Origin: Roseateles_B sp041905785
Lineage (GTDB): Bacteria > Pseudomonadota > Gammaproteobacteria > Burkholderiales > Burkholderiaceae_C
DNA: 64,000 bases
Assembly: GCA_041905785.1 (NCBI GenBank)
Contig: JAYRKJ010000015.1
Span: forward strand, 1-64,000
Reading direction: 5' to 3'
The notes under the pieces were generated by a model. The model was given only the letters and a program-made list of their open reading frames with translations, was not told where the DNA came from and did not search any database. The position numbers were made by a program, and so were the translations under genes. Shown piece by piece: positions 32,557 through 43,298 of the stretch; positions within the stretch are counted from its first letter, which is position 1; every line of letters begins with the position of its first letter.

Positions 32557-32926
32557 AGCGTTCTCCTTTGAAGAAAGAGCCAACAGTGACGGGCTGTCGC
32601 GGCCCCGGGGTTTTGCCCGCATTCGGCCGCGCTCATCGGCGTTCATTCGCTGCAGGACGCGCGCCAGGGCGGCGTCCCGTGCGAGCAAATGTGCGCCCGA
32701 TGCCAGGCGCCGGCAACGCGGCCGGGCGCCGATTTGCGTGGAAGCAACCCCCACCCCCTTCGCAACGCCATGTTTCGGGACTTTTTCCCGGTCTGCCGAT
32801 CCTGAGGGCCCGCCTGCCCCCCTCCGTGCCATCGCATGCCCCCGGGGAAGATGCGGAGCCGGGAGGCCGTGGCCCGGGCGGACAATGCCGGCCATCGCCC
32901 GCCCCTCGGGCTCAGAGATACAAGCC
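32557..32926. other. Divergent gap before the MFS permease
   Basis: These 370 bp separate the PstS-like gene from the rightward permease gene and should hold both promoters. Open frames crossing it have no ribosome site and no familiar sequence. I see no repeat or clear operator. Confidence 0.5.
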
Positions 32927-34180
32927 ATGTCCGCCCACACACCTCGCCGCGCCTCGCACCCGGCGGTTTACTTCGTCCTCTTCACCCCCTTCAGCGCACT
33001 CAGCGGCTACCTGGCCATCGCTGCCGCCTACGCGCTGGCCCAGGCCAAGGTGCCCAGCGAAGCGATTGCCGGCCTGCTGGCGGTGACCTTCATGCCCCAC
33101 GCGGCCAAGTTCCTCTGGGCCCCCATCGTGGACCTCACGCTGACACGCAAGACCTGGTACCTGATCGGCTGCGTCGGCTCGGCCGCCGGCATGTTCGTGA
33201 CGGGCATGACGCCCTACAAGCTGGAATCCATCCCCTTCCTGACGGCGGTGGCCGTGGCGGCCGGCATCGCCGCCAGCCTGCTGGGCATGTCGGTGGAGAG
33301 CCTGATGGCCCACAGCACACCGGAAGAGGAGAAGGGTCGCGCCGCAGGATGGATGCAGGCCGGCAACATGGCCGGCAGCAGCCTCGGCGGCGGCCTGGCC
33401 CTGTGGTTGATGGAAGACCTGCACATCTCACCCATGCTCACCAGCAGCCTGATGGCGGTGCTGACCCTGGCCTGCGCCGCCGCCCTGCCCCTGGTCAAGG
33501 ACAGCGCCGCGACCGAGCGCAGCCCGGGCTTTGACTTCGTCGCCAATGCCCGCTCCGCCGGCAAGGACCTGTGGGAAGTGGCGCGCTCGCGCATGGGCCT
33601 GCTGGCCATCCTGGTGTGCTTCCTGCCCATCGGCAGCGGCGGGGCCGGCAATCTGTGGTCCGTGGTGGCCTCGGACTGGCATGCCAGCGCCGCGACGGTC
33701 GCCCTGGTGACCGGCGCGGTCACCGGCATCGTGTCTGCGGGCGGCAGCCTCTTGGGCGGTTTCATCTGCGATCGCATGGACCGCAAATGGGCCTACTGCC
33801 TCTTTGGCGCACTGCAGGCCCTGTGCGCCCTGGCCATGGCCGCGGCGCCCCACACCGAGTCCAGCTTCGTCGTCTTCACCACGCTCTACGCCCTGGCCAC
33901 CGGGCTTTGCTACACCGGCTATGCCGCCGTGGTGCTGGAAGCCATCGGCAAGGGCGCCGCCGCCACCAAGTACAGCCTGCTGGCCTCGCTGGCCAATATG
34001 CCCCTGAGCTGGATGACCGTGGTGGCCGGCTATTCCCAGACCCACTGGGGCAACAACGGCATGCTGCAGGCCGAAGCCGCCATTGGCGGGCTGGCGCTGC
34101 TGGTCTTCGCCCTGGCCGCCAAGGTGGCCCAGCGCCGTCCCGCCGCCCCGGCCGCTGTCGAGGCCGCCAGCGCCGTCTAA
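32927..34180 (+). CDS. MFS permease upstream of psuK
   Basis: This 417-residue inner-membrane transporter has about 12 membrane segments. The start at 32927 gives MSAHTPRRASHPAVYFVLFTPFSALSGYLAIAAAY. 'TFMPHAAKFLWAPIVDLTLTRKTWYLIG' resembles AmpG/RhtX-type MFS proteins. It ends 41 bp before psuK, with a tandem palindromic operator in between. This makes a pseudouridine or nucleoside import role plausible, though the operator also suggests that psuKG has its own promoter. Confidence 0.8.
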   Translation: MSAHTPRRASHPAVYFVLFTPFSALSGYLAIAAAYALAQAKVPSEAIAGLLAVTFMPHAAKFLWAPIVDLTLTRKTWYLIGCVGSAAGMFVTGMTPYKLESIPFLTAVAVAAGIAASLLGMSVESLMAHSTPEEEKGRAAGWMQAGNMAGSSLGGGLALWLMEDLHISPMLTSSLMAVLTLACAAALPLVKDSAATERSPGFDFVANARSAGKDLWEVARSRMGLLAILVCFLPIGSGGAGNLWSVVASDWHASAATVALVTGAVTGIVSAGGSLLGGFICDRMDRKWAYCLFGALQALCALAMAAAPHTESSFVVFTTLYALATGLCYTGYAAVVLEAIGKGAAATKYSLLASLANMPLSWMTVVAGYSQTHWGNNGMLQAEAAIGGLALLVFALAAKVAQRRPAAPAAVEAASAV

Positions 34181-34218
34181 ACATTTGTACAAATGCTGGG
34201 ACATTTGTCTAAAATGTC
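34181..34218 (+). promoter_or_regulatory. Tandem palindromic operator before psuK
   Basis: CATTTGTACAAATG (34182-34195) is a perfect 14-bp palindrome. Starting exactly 20 bp later, GACATTT-GTCTA-AAATGTC (34200-34218) repeats the ACATTTGT...AAATG form. It ends four bases before the psuK ATG. The N-terminal HTH of PsuK itself is a natural candidate to bind it. Confidence 0.7.
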
Positions 34219-34221
34219 CGC

Positions 34222-35312
34222 ATGGACAGTCCCAAGCAGCGGCTGCTCGCCCTTCTTCGCGAGCAGCCCTTCATCACCCAGGAAGCGCTCGCCGCCCAGC
34301 TGGGGCTGGCGCGCTCCACACTCACCCATCAGCTGGCCCAGCTGACCCGCGAGGGGCTCATCCTGGGTCGCGCCTATGTGCTGGCCGAGCCCCGGCAAGT
34401 GCTGTGCATCGGCGCCGCCAACCGCGACCGCAAGCTGCGCACCCTGGGCCCCGCTCGCCTGGCCAGTTCCAATCCGGCGTCCCAGCTTGATAGTGCCGGG
34501 GGCGTGGCCCGCAACATCGCCGAGAACCTCGCCCGACTGGGCCTGCCCGTGCACCTGCTGACCGCCGTCGGCCAGGACCCGGCCGGCCAGGCCCTGCTCG
34601 CCGACGCGGCTGCCTTGGGCATACGCACCCAGGGCAGCCTGCAGCTGGCGGACGTGCCCACCGGCAGCTACACCGCGGTGTTGGATGAGCAGGGGGAGCT
34701 CGTCATCGGGCTGGCCCAGATGCAGGCCTGCGAGGCCCTGGACCCGGGCTTTCTGCAGTCCACGCTGGCCCTGCGCCGCGGCGCCAGTTGGACCGTGCTG
34801 GATCTCAACCTGCCTTCGGCGACGGTCGCCGCGTTGCTGGTGGAGGCCGCCGCCGCCCAGCGCCCCGTGGCCGCGGTGGCCGCCTCCGTGCCCAAGATGG
34901 ACCGCCTGCCCCCGGACCTGCGCGGGCTCTCGCTGCTGCTGCTCAACCGCGATGAGCTGGCCGCCTGCACCGGTCTCGCGCTGGACGGCGAGGAAGCGCT
35001 GGCCGCGGCCTGGGCGCAGCTGCAGTCCCGCGGCTTGCAGGGCCTGGTGCTGACGCAGGGCGGTGGCGACGTGCGCTGCGCGCTGGCCGGTCAAGCGCTC
35101 GGCCAGGTGCCCGCGCTGGCCGTGCCCGCCATCGTCGAGGTGACCGGCGCAGGCGATGCCTTCTCGGCCGGCGTGATCGCCAGCCTGCAGCGCGCCCCGC
35201 GGGACCTGCCGGCCGCCTGTCGGCTGGGCCAGCGCCTGGCCGCACTCACCCTGCAAAGCGCGGCCACCGTGTCGCCGCTGCTGAGCCCCGCCCTTCTGGA
35301 GGAGAGCACCCC

Positions 35313-35316
<4 letters not shown>
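34222..35316 (+). CDS. psuK: Pseudouridine kinase with N-terminal winged-helix domain
   Basis: This 364-residue PfkB-family sugar kinase is fused to a DNA-binding domain. Residues 1-50 form a MarR/AsnC-like winged helix (QEALAAQLGLARSTLTHQLAQLTREGLILGR). The kinase follows, with SAGGVARNIAENLARLG near the substrate site and the catalytic motif VTGAGDAFSAGV. It should phosphorylate pseudouridine to its 5'-phosphate for PsuG. The fusion and the operator directly upstream suggest self-regulation by a kinase-repressor. Its stop overlaps the psuG start (ATGA). Confidence 0.93.
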
Positions 35317-36224
<908 letters not shown>

Positions 36225-36390
36225 ATTCATGCGCTGACTTCACCGCGGGGCAATACGCTGAAGAGCCGGGCGGGCTAAGCTAGCAGACTTCTCTTCAGCC
36301 CGCTGCCGAGCCCTCGGCATGCCCCGGGTTCTGCCGCCCCGCGCGCAGAGCGACAGGACGCGCCGCGCTCGGGCCAGAAAGATCCGCCCC

Positions 36391-37665
36391 ATGCGCCGCA
36401 CGCCCGTCGTTGCCTCCGTCCTTCTGCTGATTCTTGCCGCCGCAGCCTGGCGCTGGAAATCCGTCCACACCGGGGCCGAGACCGGCACCCCGCCTCCTGC
36501 CGGCGCGGCCTCCGCAGCCGGCGCCAGGGGCGGCGCGGCGCCGCAGGCGGTGGGCGTGGTGGCGGTGCAGCGGCAGGATGTGCCGGTGAGCATCGAGGCC
36601 GCCGGCACCGTGACCGCCCTGCAGATCGTGGACCTGCGCGCCCAGACCACGTCCACCGTGCGCGAGGTGCTGGTCAAGGACGGACAGATGGTCGGCAAGG
36701 GTCAGGTCTTGTTCCGATTCGACGAACGGGCCGATCGGGCCAGTCTGGACAAGGCGCGCGCCCAACTGGCCCGCGACCGCGCCGGCCTGGCCGATGCCGA
36801 GCGCCAGCTCAGGCGCGCCCAGGACCTGCTGCGCCAGAGTTTCGTCGCGCAGAGCGCGGTGGACACCGCCCTGAGCAACGTCGAAGCCCAGCGGGCCCTG
36901 GTGCAGGCGGACGAAGCCGCCGTCCAGGCAGCGCAGATCAGCCTCAGCTACAACGAGCTGCGCGCGCCGCTGGCCGGCCGCGCCGGCCTGGTCAACGCCA
37001 TGCCCGGCGCGCTGGTGCAGGCCAATGCCAGCGCCCCGCCGCTGCTCAACATCGCACAGCTCTCGCCCATCGGCGTCAGCTTCGTCGTGCCCGAGACCCA
37101 GCTGCAGCCGCTGCTGGCGGCCGTGCGTCCGGACGCCACCGGCAAGACCGCGCCCCTGGACGTGCAGCTCAGCCTGCCCGCTGCGGCCAGGGGCAAGGGC
37201 GGCGAAGCGCCGCTGACCGGCCACCTGGGCTTTGTCGACAACCTGGTCGACGCCACGACCGGCACCATCAAGGCCCGCGCGGTATTCGACAACGCCGACC
37301 AGCAGCTCTGGCCCGGCCAGTACGTGCGCGTGCGTCTGACCCTGCGCACCCTCAAGGACGCCCTCGTCGTCCCGCAGGCCGCACTGATCCTGCGCGGCAA
37401 CGAGCGCACGCTCTACGTGGTCGGCGCGGACCAGACCGCACAGCTCAAGACCGTGCAGCTGCGCTACGGTTTCGGGGACTTCGCCGTGGTCGAGGGCGTG
37501 TCGGCCGGCGAGCAGGTGGTGCTGGAGGGCAAGCAGAATCTGCGGCCCGGCACGCCGCTCAAAGTGCAGCCGGCGGCCGTCAACCCGGCGCGCGCGCAGC
37601 GAGCCGAGGGAGCCGCCAATGCCGCTTCGGCCAATGCCGCCCCGGCCTCGGGAGCGGGCGCATGA
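36391..37665 (+). CDS. RND efflux periplasmic adaptor (membrane fusion protein)
   Basis: This 424-residue adaptor of the MexA/AcrA/MdtA type links an inner-membrane RND pump to an outer-membrane channel. It starts at 36391 with a membrane anchor (MRRTPVVASVLLLILAAAAWRW). It contains the lipoyl half-motifs, a coiled coil (about 120-180, 'LDKARAQLARDRAGLADAERQLRRAQDLLRQS') and a beta-barrel (LVPQAALILRGNE region). Its stop overlaps the pump start by ATGA. No outer-membrane factor gene follows, so TolC-type partners must be elsewhere. Confidence 0.93.
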   Translation: MRRTPVVASVLLLILAAAAWRWKSVHTGAETGTPPPAGAASAAGARGGAAPQAVGVVAVQRQDVPVSIEAAGTVTALQIVDLRAQTTSTVREVLVKDGQMVGKGQVLFRFDERADRASLDKARAQLARDRAGLADAERQLRRAQDLLRQSFVAQSAVDTALSNVEAQRALVQADEAAVQAAQISLSYNELRAPLAGRAGLVNAMPGALVQANASAPPLLNIAQLSPIGVSFVVPETQLQPLLAAVRPDATGKTAPLDVQLSLPAAARGKGGEAPLTGHLGFVDNLVDATTGTIKARAVFDNADQQLWPGQYVRVRLTLRTLKDALVVPQAALILRGNERTLYVVGADQTAQLKTVQLRYGFGDFAVVEGVSAGEQVVLEGKQNLRPGTPLKVQPAAVNPARAQRAEGAANAASANAAPASGAGA

Positions 37666-40600
37666 GGCTCACCGAGCTCTTCATCCGGCGGCCGGTGGCG
37701 ACCGTGCTGCTGAACCTCTCCCTGGTGATCGCAGGCGTGGCCGCCTTCTCCAAGCTGCCGGTTGCGGCCCTGCCCTCCTACAACACGCCGATCATCAACG
37801 TGCAGGCCAGCTTGCCGGGCGCCAGCCCCGAGACCATGGCCTCCTCGGTGGCGCTGCCGCTGGAGAAGCAGTTCTCCACCATCGCCGGCTTGTCCAGCAT
37901 CTCCTCCACCAACATCCTGGGCAGCAGCTCGCTGACCCTGGAGTTCGACCCCAGCCGCAACATCGACGCCGCGGCGGTGGACGTGCAGGCCGCGCTGTTC
38001 CGCTCGCTGCGCGCGCTGCCCACCGAGATGAGCTCGCCGCCGTCCTACCGCAAAGTCAACCCGGCTGACGCGCCGGTGCTGCTGGTGGCGCTGACCTCGC
38101 CTTCGCTCAATCTCTCGGAGCTCAACGACTACGCCGAGAACCTCATCACGCCGGCACTCTCCACCATCAACGGCGTGGCCCAGGTCTCCATCTTCGGCCA
38201 GAAGCGCTATGCCGTGCGCATTCAGGCCCGCACCGAGGCGCTGACCCAGCGCGGCATCACGCTGGAAGAGCTGCAGGCCGCCATCCGCTCGGCCAATGCC
38301 AACACGCCCGTGGGCGTGCTGGACGGCGTGCGCCAGACCCTCACCATCCAGGCCAACAGGCAGCTGAAGAACGCGGCCGAGTTCGGCGCCATCGTGGTCG
38401 CCAGCCGCAACGGCCAGCCCATCTTCCTGCGCGACGTGGCCGAGGTGCAGGACAGCTTCGAGACCACCAAGTCCTTCGCGAGCTTCAACGGTGAGCGCTC
38501 CATCACCCTGGCCGTGCAGCGGCAGCCCGATGCCAACACCGTGGCCGTGGTGGACGCGGTGAAGGCCATGCTGCCGCGCATGGCGGCACAGCTGCCGCAG
38601 TCGGTGCAGATGAGCACACTGAACGACCGCTCGGTGTCCATCCGCGAATCCCTGCGCGATGTTTACTTCACCCTGGCCCTGACCGTGGCCCTGGTGGTGC
38701 TGGTGATCTTCCTCTTCCTGCGCCGCGCGGTGGCCACGCTGATCCCCACGCTGTCGCTGCCCATCTCGCTGATCGGCGCGCTGACCCTGCTCTACGCCCT
38801 GGGCTACAGCCTGGACAACATCTCACTGCTGGGCATCACCCTGGCCGTGGGCCTGGTGGTGGATGACGCCATCGTGATGCTGGAAAACATCGTGCGCCAC
38901 GTCGAGGACGGCATGGCGCCCTTCGACGCCGCGATCCGCGGCGCGCGCGAGATGGCCTTCACCATCCTGTCCATCTCGATCTCCCTGGTGGCGGTACTGA
39001 TCCCCATCTTCTTCATGCCCGGCGTGATCGGCCTGCTCTTCCACGAGTTCGCGGTGGTGGTGATGCTGTCCATCCTCGTGTCGGCCCTGGTGTCCCTGAC
39101 CCTGGTGCCCATGCTGTGCAGCCGCTTTCTGCAGCCGCACCACGAGGTCGAGGAATCGGCCTTGGGCAAGACCTTTGAGCGCGGCTTCAGCGCGCTGCTG
39201 GGCGCCTATGAGCGCAGCCTGGACTGGGCCCTGGCGCATCGCAAGACGGTGCTGGCGGTGGCCGTGGCGAGCTTCGTGGCCACCATCGTCCAGTACGCGT
39301 TCATTCCCAAGGGCTTCTTTCCCGAGGAAGACGTGGGCCAGATCCAGGCCAGCACCGAGGCCTCCGAGGACATCAGCTACGCCGCCATGGAACAGCTGCA
39401 GCAGCGCGTGGCCGAGGTCGTGCGCAAGCATGACGCGGTGGCCAGCGTGGCCGCGGCCCTGGGTGCCGGCGGCGGCGGCAGTGCGGTGAACACCGGGCGC
39501 ATGTTCATCAACCTCAAGCCCCGCGCCGAACGCCCCGCCATGCCCCAGGTGCTGGAAAGCCTGCGCAAGGAGCTGCGCAGGGTGCCGGGCATCGCCGTCT
39601 ACCTGCGTCCGGTGCAGAACCTGCAGCTGGGCGGCCGGCAGAGCAAGGCGCGCTATCAGTACTCGCTGCAGTCGGTCAGCGCCGGCGAGCTCAACCAGTG
39701 GGCGCTCAAGCTGCAGGACAAACTGCGCGGCGATCCCCTGTTCCGCGACGTCACCAGCGACTCCCAGCAGCGCGGCCTGCAGGCCAGGCTGCTCATCGAC
39801 CGCGAGCGCGCCAACCTGCTGGGCGTGCAGATGCAGGACCTGCGCTCGGCGCTGTATGACGCCTTCGGCGAACGCCAGGTCTCCAGCATCTATGCCGAGA
39901 GCAACACCTACCAGGTCATCATGGAAGCCAGTCCCGAGGACCGCGGCACCGAGGACGCCTTCGCCAAGATCCAGCTGCGCGGCCGCAGCGGCGCCCTGGT
40001 GCCCCTGCAGGCCTTTGCCACCGTGCGGCGGGACCTGGGGCCCACGGCGGTCAACCACCAGGGCCAGCTGCAGGCCATCACCGTGGCCTTCAACCTCGCG
40101 CCCGACGTGCCGCTGGGCGAGGCCACGGCCCGGCTGGACGGCTATGTGCGCGCGATGCACCTGCCGCCGTCCGTCATCACCAGCTACGGCGGCGACGCCG
40201 CGGTGTTCCAGGATTCGCAGGGGGGTCAGGTCTTGCTGATCGTGCTGGCGCTGGCGGTGATCTACGTGCTGCTGGGCGTGCTCTACGAGAGCTACATCCA
40301 CCCGGTGACCATCCTGGCCGGCCTGCCCTCGGCGGCGGTGGGTGCGCTGGCCACGCTGCAGCTCTTCGGCATGGAGCTGACCATCATCGCCACCATCGGC
40401 ATCGTGATGCTGATCGGCATCGTGAAGAAGAACGCCATCATGATGATCGACTTCGCGCTGGATGCGCAGCGTGGCGGCGGCATGAGCCCGGAGCAGGCCA
40501 TCCGCGAGGCCTGCCGCCTGCGCTTCCGGCCCATCATGATGACCACCCTGGCCGCGCTGATGGGCGCCCTGCCCATCGCCCTGGGCCTGGGCGCCGGCGC

Positions 40601-40769
40601 CGAGCTGCGCCAGCCCCTGGGCCTGGCCGTGGTCGGCGGGCTGCTCGTCTCGCAGGCGGTCACGCTCTACATCACGCCGGTGATCTACCTGGCGCTGGAC
40701 CGCTACAGCGGCCTGGGCCCGGATCTGCGCGAAGTCAGCGAGCAACGGATGACGGCGCACGGCGCCTGA
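37662..40769 (+). CDS. RND-family efflux pump, inner-membrane permease
   Basis: This 1035-residue HAE1-type RND transporter exchanges protons for drugs or other hydrophobic compounds. The proton-relay Asp pair is in 'GLVVDDAIVMLENI' and the Lys in 'GIVKKNAIMMIDFAL'. Both six-helix halves and the two large periplasmic loops are present at normal length. It is coupled to the adaptor gene upstream. Sequence feel is closest to the MdtB/MexF-type multidrug pumps; the substrate cannot be read from sequence. Confidence 0.96.
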   Translation: MRLTELFIRRPVATVLLNLSLVIAGVAAFSKLPVAALPSYNTPIINVQASLPGASPETMASSVALPLEKQFSTIAGLSSISSTNILGSSSLTLEFDPSRNIDAAAVDVQAALFRSLRALPTEMSSPPSYRKVNPADAPVLLVALTSPSLNLSELNDYAENLITPALSTINGVAQVSIFGQKRYAVRIQARTEALTQRGITLEELQAAIRSANANTPVGVLDGVRQTLTIQANRQLKNAAEFGAIVVASRNGQPIFLRDVAEVQDSFETTKSFASFNGERSITLAVQRQPDANTVAVVDAVKAMLPRMAAQLPQSVQMSTLNDRSVSIRESLRDVYFTLALTVALVVLVIFLFLRRAVATLIPTLSLPISLIGALTLLYALGYSLDNISLLGITLAVGLVVDDAIVMLENIVRHVEDGMAPFDAAIRGAREMAFTILSISISLVAVLIPIFFMPGVIGLLFHEFAVVVMLSILVSALVSLTLVPMLCSRFLQPHHEVEESALGKTFERGFSALLGAYERSLDWALAHRKTVLAVAVASFVATIVQYAFIPKGFFPEEDVGQIQASTEASEDISYAAMEQLQQRVAEVVRKHDAVASVAAALGAGGGGSAVNTGRMFINLKPRAERPAMPQVLESLRKELRRVPGIAVYLRPVQNLQLGGRQSKARYQYSLQSVSAGELNQWALKLQDKLRGDPLFRDVTSDSQQRGLQARLLIDRERANLLGVQMQDLRSALYDAFGERQVSSIYAESNTYQVIMEASPEDRGTEDAFAKIQLRGRSGALVPLQAFATVRRDLGPTAVNHQGQLQAITVAFNLAPDVPLGEATARLDGYVRAMHLPPSVITSYGGDAAVFQDSQGGQVLLIVLALAVIYVLLGVLYESYIHPVTILAGLPSAAVGALATLQLFGMELTIIATIGIVMLIGIVKKNAIMMIDFALDAQRGGGMSPEQAIREACRLRFRPIMMTTLAALMGALPIALGLGAGAELRQPLGLAVVGGLLVSQAVTLYITPVIYLALDRYSGLGPDLREVSEQRMTAHGA

Positions 40770-40787
40770 TCGCCCTTGCGCCTGGCC

Positions 40788-40811
40788 ACGCGGCTACCGT
40801 GGCAGCCGCGT
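40788..40811. terminator. Possible convergent terminator hairpin
   Basis: ACGCGGCT-N8-AGCCGCGT is a perfect 8-bp stem between the converging pump and diguanylate cyclase genes, touching the latter's stop codon. No T run. Confidence 0.4.
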
Positions 40812-42250
40812 CAGCCCCGCGGCGAGGCGTGCGCCTTCTGCTCCGCCTTGTCGCGGTACATGTCCTGGTCGGCGATGCGCATCAGCGCCTGGGCGTCATG
40901 GGCCATGGACGGATAGACCGCGATGCCCATGGCCGCACTGACCCGCACCGCCAGGTTGTGAACCGAGATGAAGATGGGCTGCTCCAGCAGGGCTGCCAGC
41001 TTGGCCTTGACCTGCTGGGCCTGGGCCAGGCTGTCCACATCGGGCAGCAGCACCAGGAACTCGTCGCCGCCGATGCGGCCCACGGTGTCCGCCTCGCGCA
41101 GCGCCGAAGCCAGGCGCTGGGCCACCACCTTGAGCACCTGGTCGCCGGCCTCGTGGCCGTAGCGGTCGTTGATGGGCTTGAAGTCGTTGAGGTCAACGAA
41201 GATCAGCGCCAGGCCCTGGCTCTTGCGCTGCGCCTGGGCCAGGGCGCGGTCCAGGCGGTCGTGCAGCAGGCGCAGCGAGGGCAGGCCCGTGAGCGCATCG
41301 TGGTTGGCCAGGTGGCGCACCACCTGCTCGGCGCGAGCGCGGCGGGCCACCTCTTCCTTCAAGTCTTCCAGACTGCGCTGCACCGACTCCGCCATCTCGT
41401 CGATGGCCTCCGACAGTTCGCCAAACTCGGTGCTGTGCCCCAGGCTGATGCGCTGGCCTTGCTGCCCCTTGCGCACCTGATGCGCCCAGTCGCGCAGCAA
41501 CTCCACCGGCCGCCGCACGGAGCGCTCGTAGCGCAGCGCCATGACGACGGCATTGGCCGCGGTCAGCACAAGACAGCCGATGGCCAGCCAGGCGCAAAGG
41601 CGCAGCCTGTCCTGCAGCGGCTGGAGTTCGGCCTGGTGGCGGGCGTTGAGGGACAGCCGCACGGCGCGCAGCGGGCCCATGATCTCGGCCTTGGCATGGC
41701 GGTAGGCTGGTCCATGCAGCATGTCCAGCGCGTCCTTCCACTCGTCCTCGGCCAGGCTGTAGGCAGAGCCTCGGGTGTCCACCTTGCCCATGGCCTGCTG
41801 CTCGGTCTTCATCAGCGCCTCGGAGCGACGCAGGGCCTCGACCAGGCGGGCGTAGTCCTCAGAATCGAAGCCGGCTTCAAGCAGGCGATCCTGCATGGAG
41901 CGCGTCTGTGCCGGGCGCCCGGCGGCCCGGGGCTGGTCCAGCACCAGGTCCCAGTAGACCTCGTCGTAGCCTTCGGGCTCGGCTTGCAGGCCGTCGCGCA
42001 TGCGTGCGACCTCGCGGTAGTGGTCGGCAAACTGCGCCTCGCGGCTCACCACGAACAGCCGCGCCATCAGGGTCAGCTCATCGGAGCTGCGCTGCAACTG
42101 CGCCACCAGGCGGTCGCGCTGCATGAACAGGCGCTGCTGCTCGGTCACGCTGCGGTAGCCGGCGACCAGGTAGGCGACCGCCGCCGTCGTCGCCAGCACC
42201 AGCACGATCTGGGCGACGAGGTTCAGGGCCAGCTTGGTTCGGAACAGCAT
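40811..42250 (-). CDS. Membrane diguanylate cyclase (HAMP-GGDEF)
   Basis: This 479-residue protein makes cyclic di-GMP. It has an N-terminal membrane segment (about 7-30), a periplasmic helical sensor of about 210 residues, a second membrane segment, a HAMP domain and a GGDEF domain. The active site RIGGDEFLVLLP is intact, and an inhibitory I-site RxxD (READ) lies five residues before it, so product feedback is expected. No EAL domain. The periplasmic part is unrecognised. It is followed 18 bp from the LMW phosphatase gene on the same strand. Confidence 0.93.
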   Translation of the reverse strand: MLFRTKLALNLVAQIVLVLATTAAVAYLVAGYRSVTEQQRLFMQRDRLVAQLQRSSDELTLMARLFVVSREAQFADHYREVARMRDGLQAEPEGYDEVYWDLVLDQPRAAGRPAQTRSMQDRLLEAGFDSEDYARLVEALRRSEALMKTEQQAMGKVDTRGSAYSLAEDEWKDALDMLHGPAYRHAKAEIMGPLRAVRLSLNARHQAELQPLQDRLRLCAWLAIGCLVLTAANAVVMALRYERSVRRPVELLRDWAHQVRKGQQGQRISLGHSTEFGELSEAIDEMAESVQRSLEDLKEEVARRARAEQVVRHLANHDALTGLPSLRLLHDRLDRALAQAQRKSQGLALIFVDLNDFKPINDRYGHEAGDQVLKVVAQRLASALREADTVGRIGGDEFLVLLPDVDSLAQAQQVKAKLAALLEQPIFISVHNLAVRVSAAMGIAVYPSMAHDAQALMRIADQDMYRDKAEQKAHASPRG

Positions 42251-42268
42251 GGTGAGGGCGCCTCCAGC

Positions 42269-42733
42269 CTAGGGGCGCAGGAGGCGGGCCTGCGCCCAGC
42301 CGTGCGCCGCCAGCTCGATCAGGTCCAACACATTCTCGAAGCCGCGGGCGCTGCCGAAATAGGGATCCGGCACCTCCTGCCCCTGCCGGCCCGGCACCAG
42401 GTCCAGCAGCAGGCCCAGCTTGTGCAGCAGCTCGGGCGGGCACAGGCGCCGCAGGGCGTTCAGGTTGTCCACATCCATCGCGAGGATGTGCTCGAAGCGC
42501 AGGAAGTCTTCCGGCTCGACGCGGCGGGAGCGCCATTTCCTCTCGACGGCGTAGCGACGGCGCTGCAGCGCCTGCACGGCACGCGGGTCCATGCCCTGCG
42601 CCCGCGACGAGGCGCGAACACCGGCCGAGGCCACGCGGCCCAGTCCCAGGGCAGCAGCCTGTGCTTTGAACACCGCCTCGGCCATGGGCGAGCGGCAGAT
42701 GTTGGCCGTACAGACCAGCAGCAGCGAAGTCAT
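42269..42733 (-). CDS. Low-molecular-weight protein-tyrosine phosphatase
   Basis: This 154-residue phosphatase opens MTSLLLVCTANICRSPMAEAVF, with the signature C-x5-R-S at Cys8-Arg14-Ser15 and the acid Asp123 in PDPYFGSA. Such enzymes act on tyrosine kinases of polysaccharide export or on arginine phosphate. No kinase gene is adjacent. It lies just upstream of the diguanylate cyclase, which hints at a shared role in surface behaviour. Confidence 0.92.
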   Translation of the reverse strand: MTSLLLVCTANICRSPMAEAVFKAQAAALGLGRVASAGVRASSRAQGMDPRAVQALQRRRYAVERKWRSRRVEPEDFLRFEHILAMDVDNLNALRRLCPPELLHKLGLLLDLVPGRQGQEVPDPYFGSARGFENVLDLIELAAHGWAQARLLRP

Positions 42734-42857
42734 GGCGGGCATTATGGGCGAGCCCGGCTCGCCTGCGCGCCTGCCAAGTTCCTACAGACCGGGGGGGCGC
42801 CCCGGCGGTCCAGTCCCGCCGGGCGCGGCTCGGGGGCCGTGCCGGGGAGCCAGGAAT

Positions 42858-43298
42858 TCAGCGGCTGCCGTCGCCCGGCAGATAGTCGGCAATGGTCACC
42901 GGCCGCATTTGCACAATACGCTCCACGGGCACATTGAAATACCGGGCTAATTCCCGCGCGACACGAAAAAGAACCGGCCGCCCGATTTCTGCCCGCTTGA
43001 TGGACGCGATGGAGACACGAAATCGCCCTTGCTGGCAGCATTCCGCCATTTCCTCCTGGGTCTGGAGTTTTTCATTGCGCAGGCTTTTCAGCACGTCCTT
43101 GACCAGAAATACCCGGCCCTGCTGAACCACGGGTTCATAACGGACGACTGCCTGGGTATGGGCGCTGGACGGCGCCGGCACTCCCTCGTAAGGCGGCGAC
43201 GGGTATTGAGAACTGTTTGTCGAATGGATCGCCGGGAGACCTGCAGAAGGGGCGGCCGGCTGCTCCTCATCCAGGCTGGTATCGATTTCCTTGCTCAT
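42858..43298 (-). CDS. Putative HTH transcriptional regulator (146 aa)
   Basis: This 146-residue protein has a low-complexity N-terminus (Pro/Ser/Ala-rich, 1-55) and a C-terminal XRE-like helix-turn-helix: 'LRNEKLQTQEEMAECCQQGRFRVSIASIKRAEIGRPVLFRVARELARYFNVPVERIVQ'. The start at 43298 follows GAGG. The N-terminal half matches nothing I know. An inverted repeat TCGATGC-N5-GCATCGA lies about 70 bp upstream (43367-43385) and could be its own operator. The target genes are unknown. Confidence 0.75.
   Translation of the reverse strand: MSKEIDTSLDEEQPAAPSAGLPAIHSTNSSQYPSPPYEGVPAPSSAHTQAVVRYEPVVQQGRVFLVKDVLKSLRNEKLQTQEEMAECCQQGRFRVSIASIKRAEIGRPVLFRVARELARYFNVPVERIVQMRPVTIADYLPGDGSR

Noticed and set aside
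40223..40235. Insertion-sequence end or REP element inside the RND gene
   Set aside because: The 13-mer is in frame within a conserved coding region, with no inverted repeat or target duplication, so it is not an insertion.
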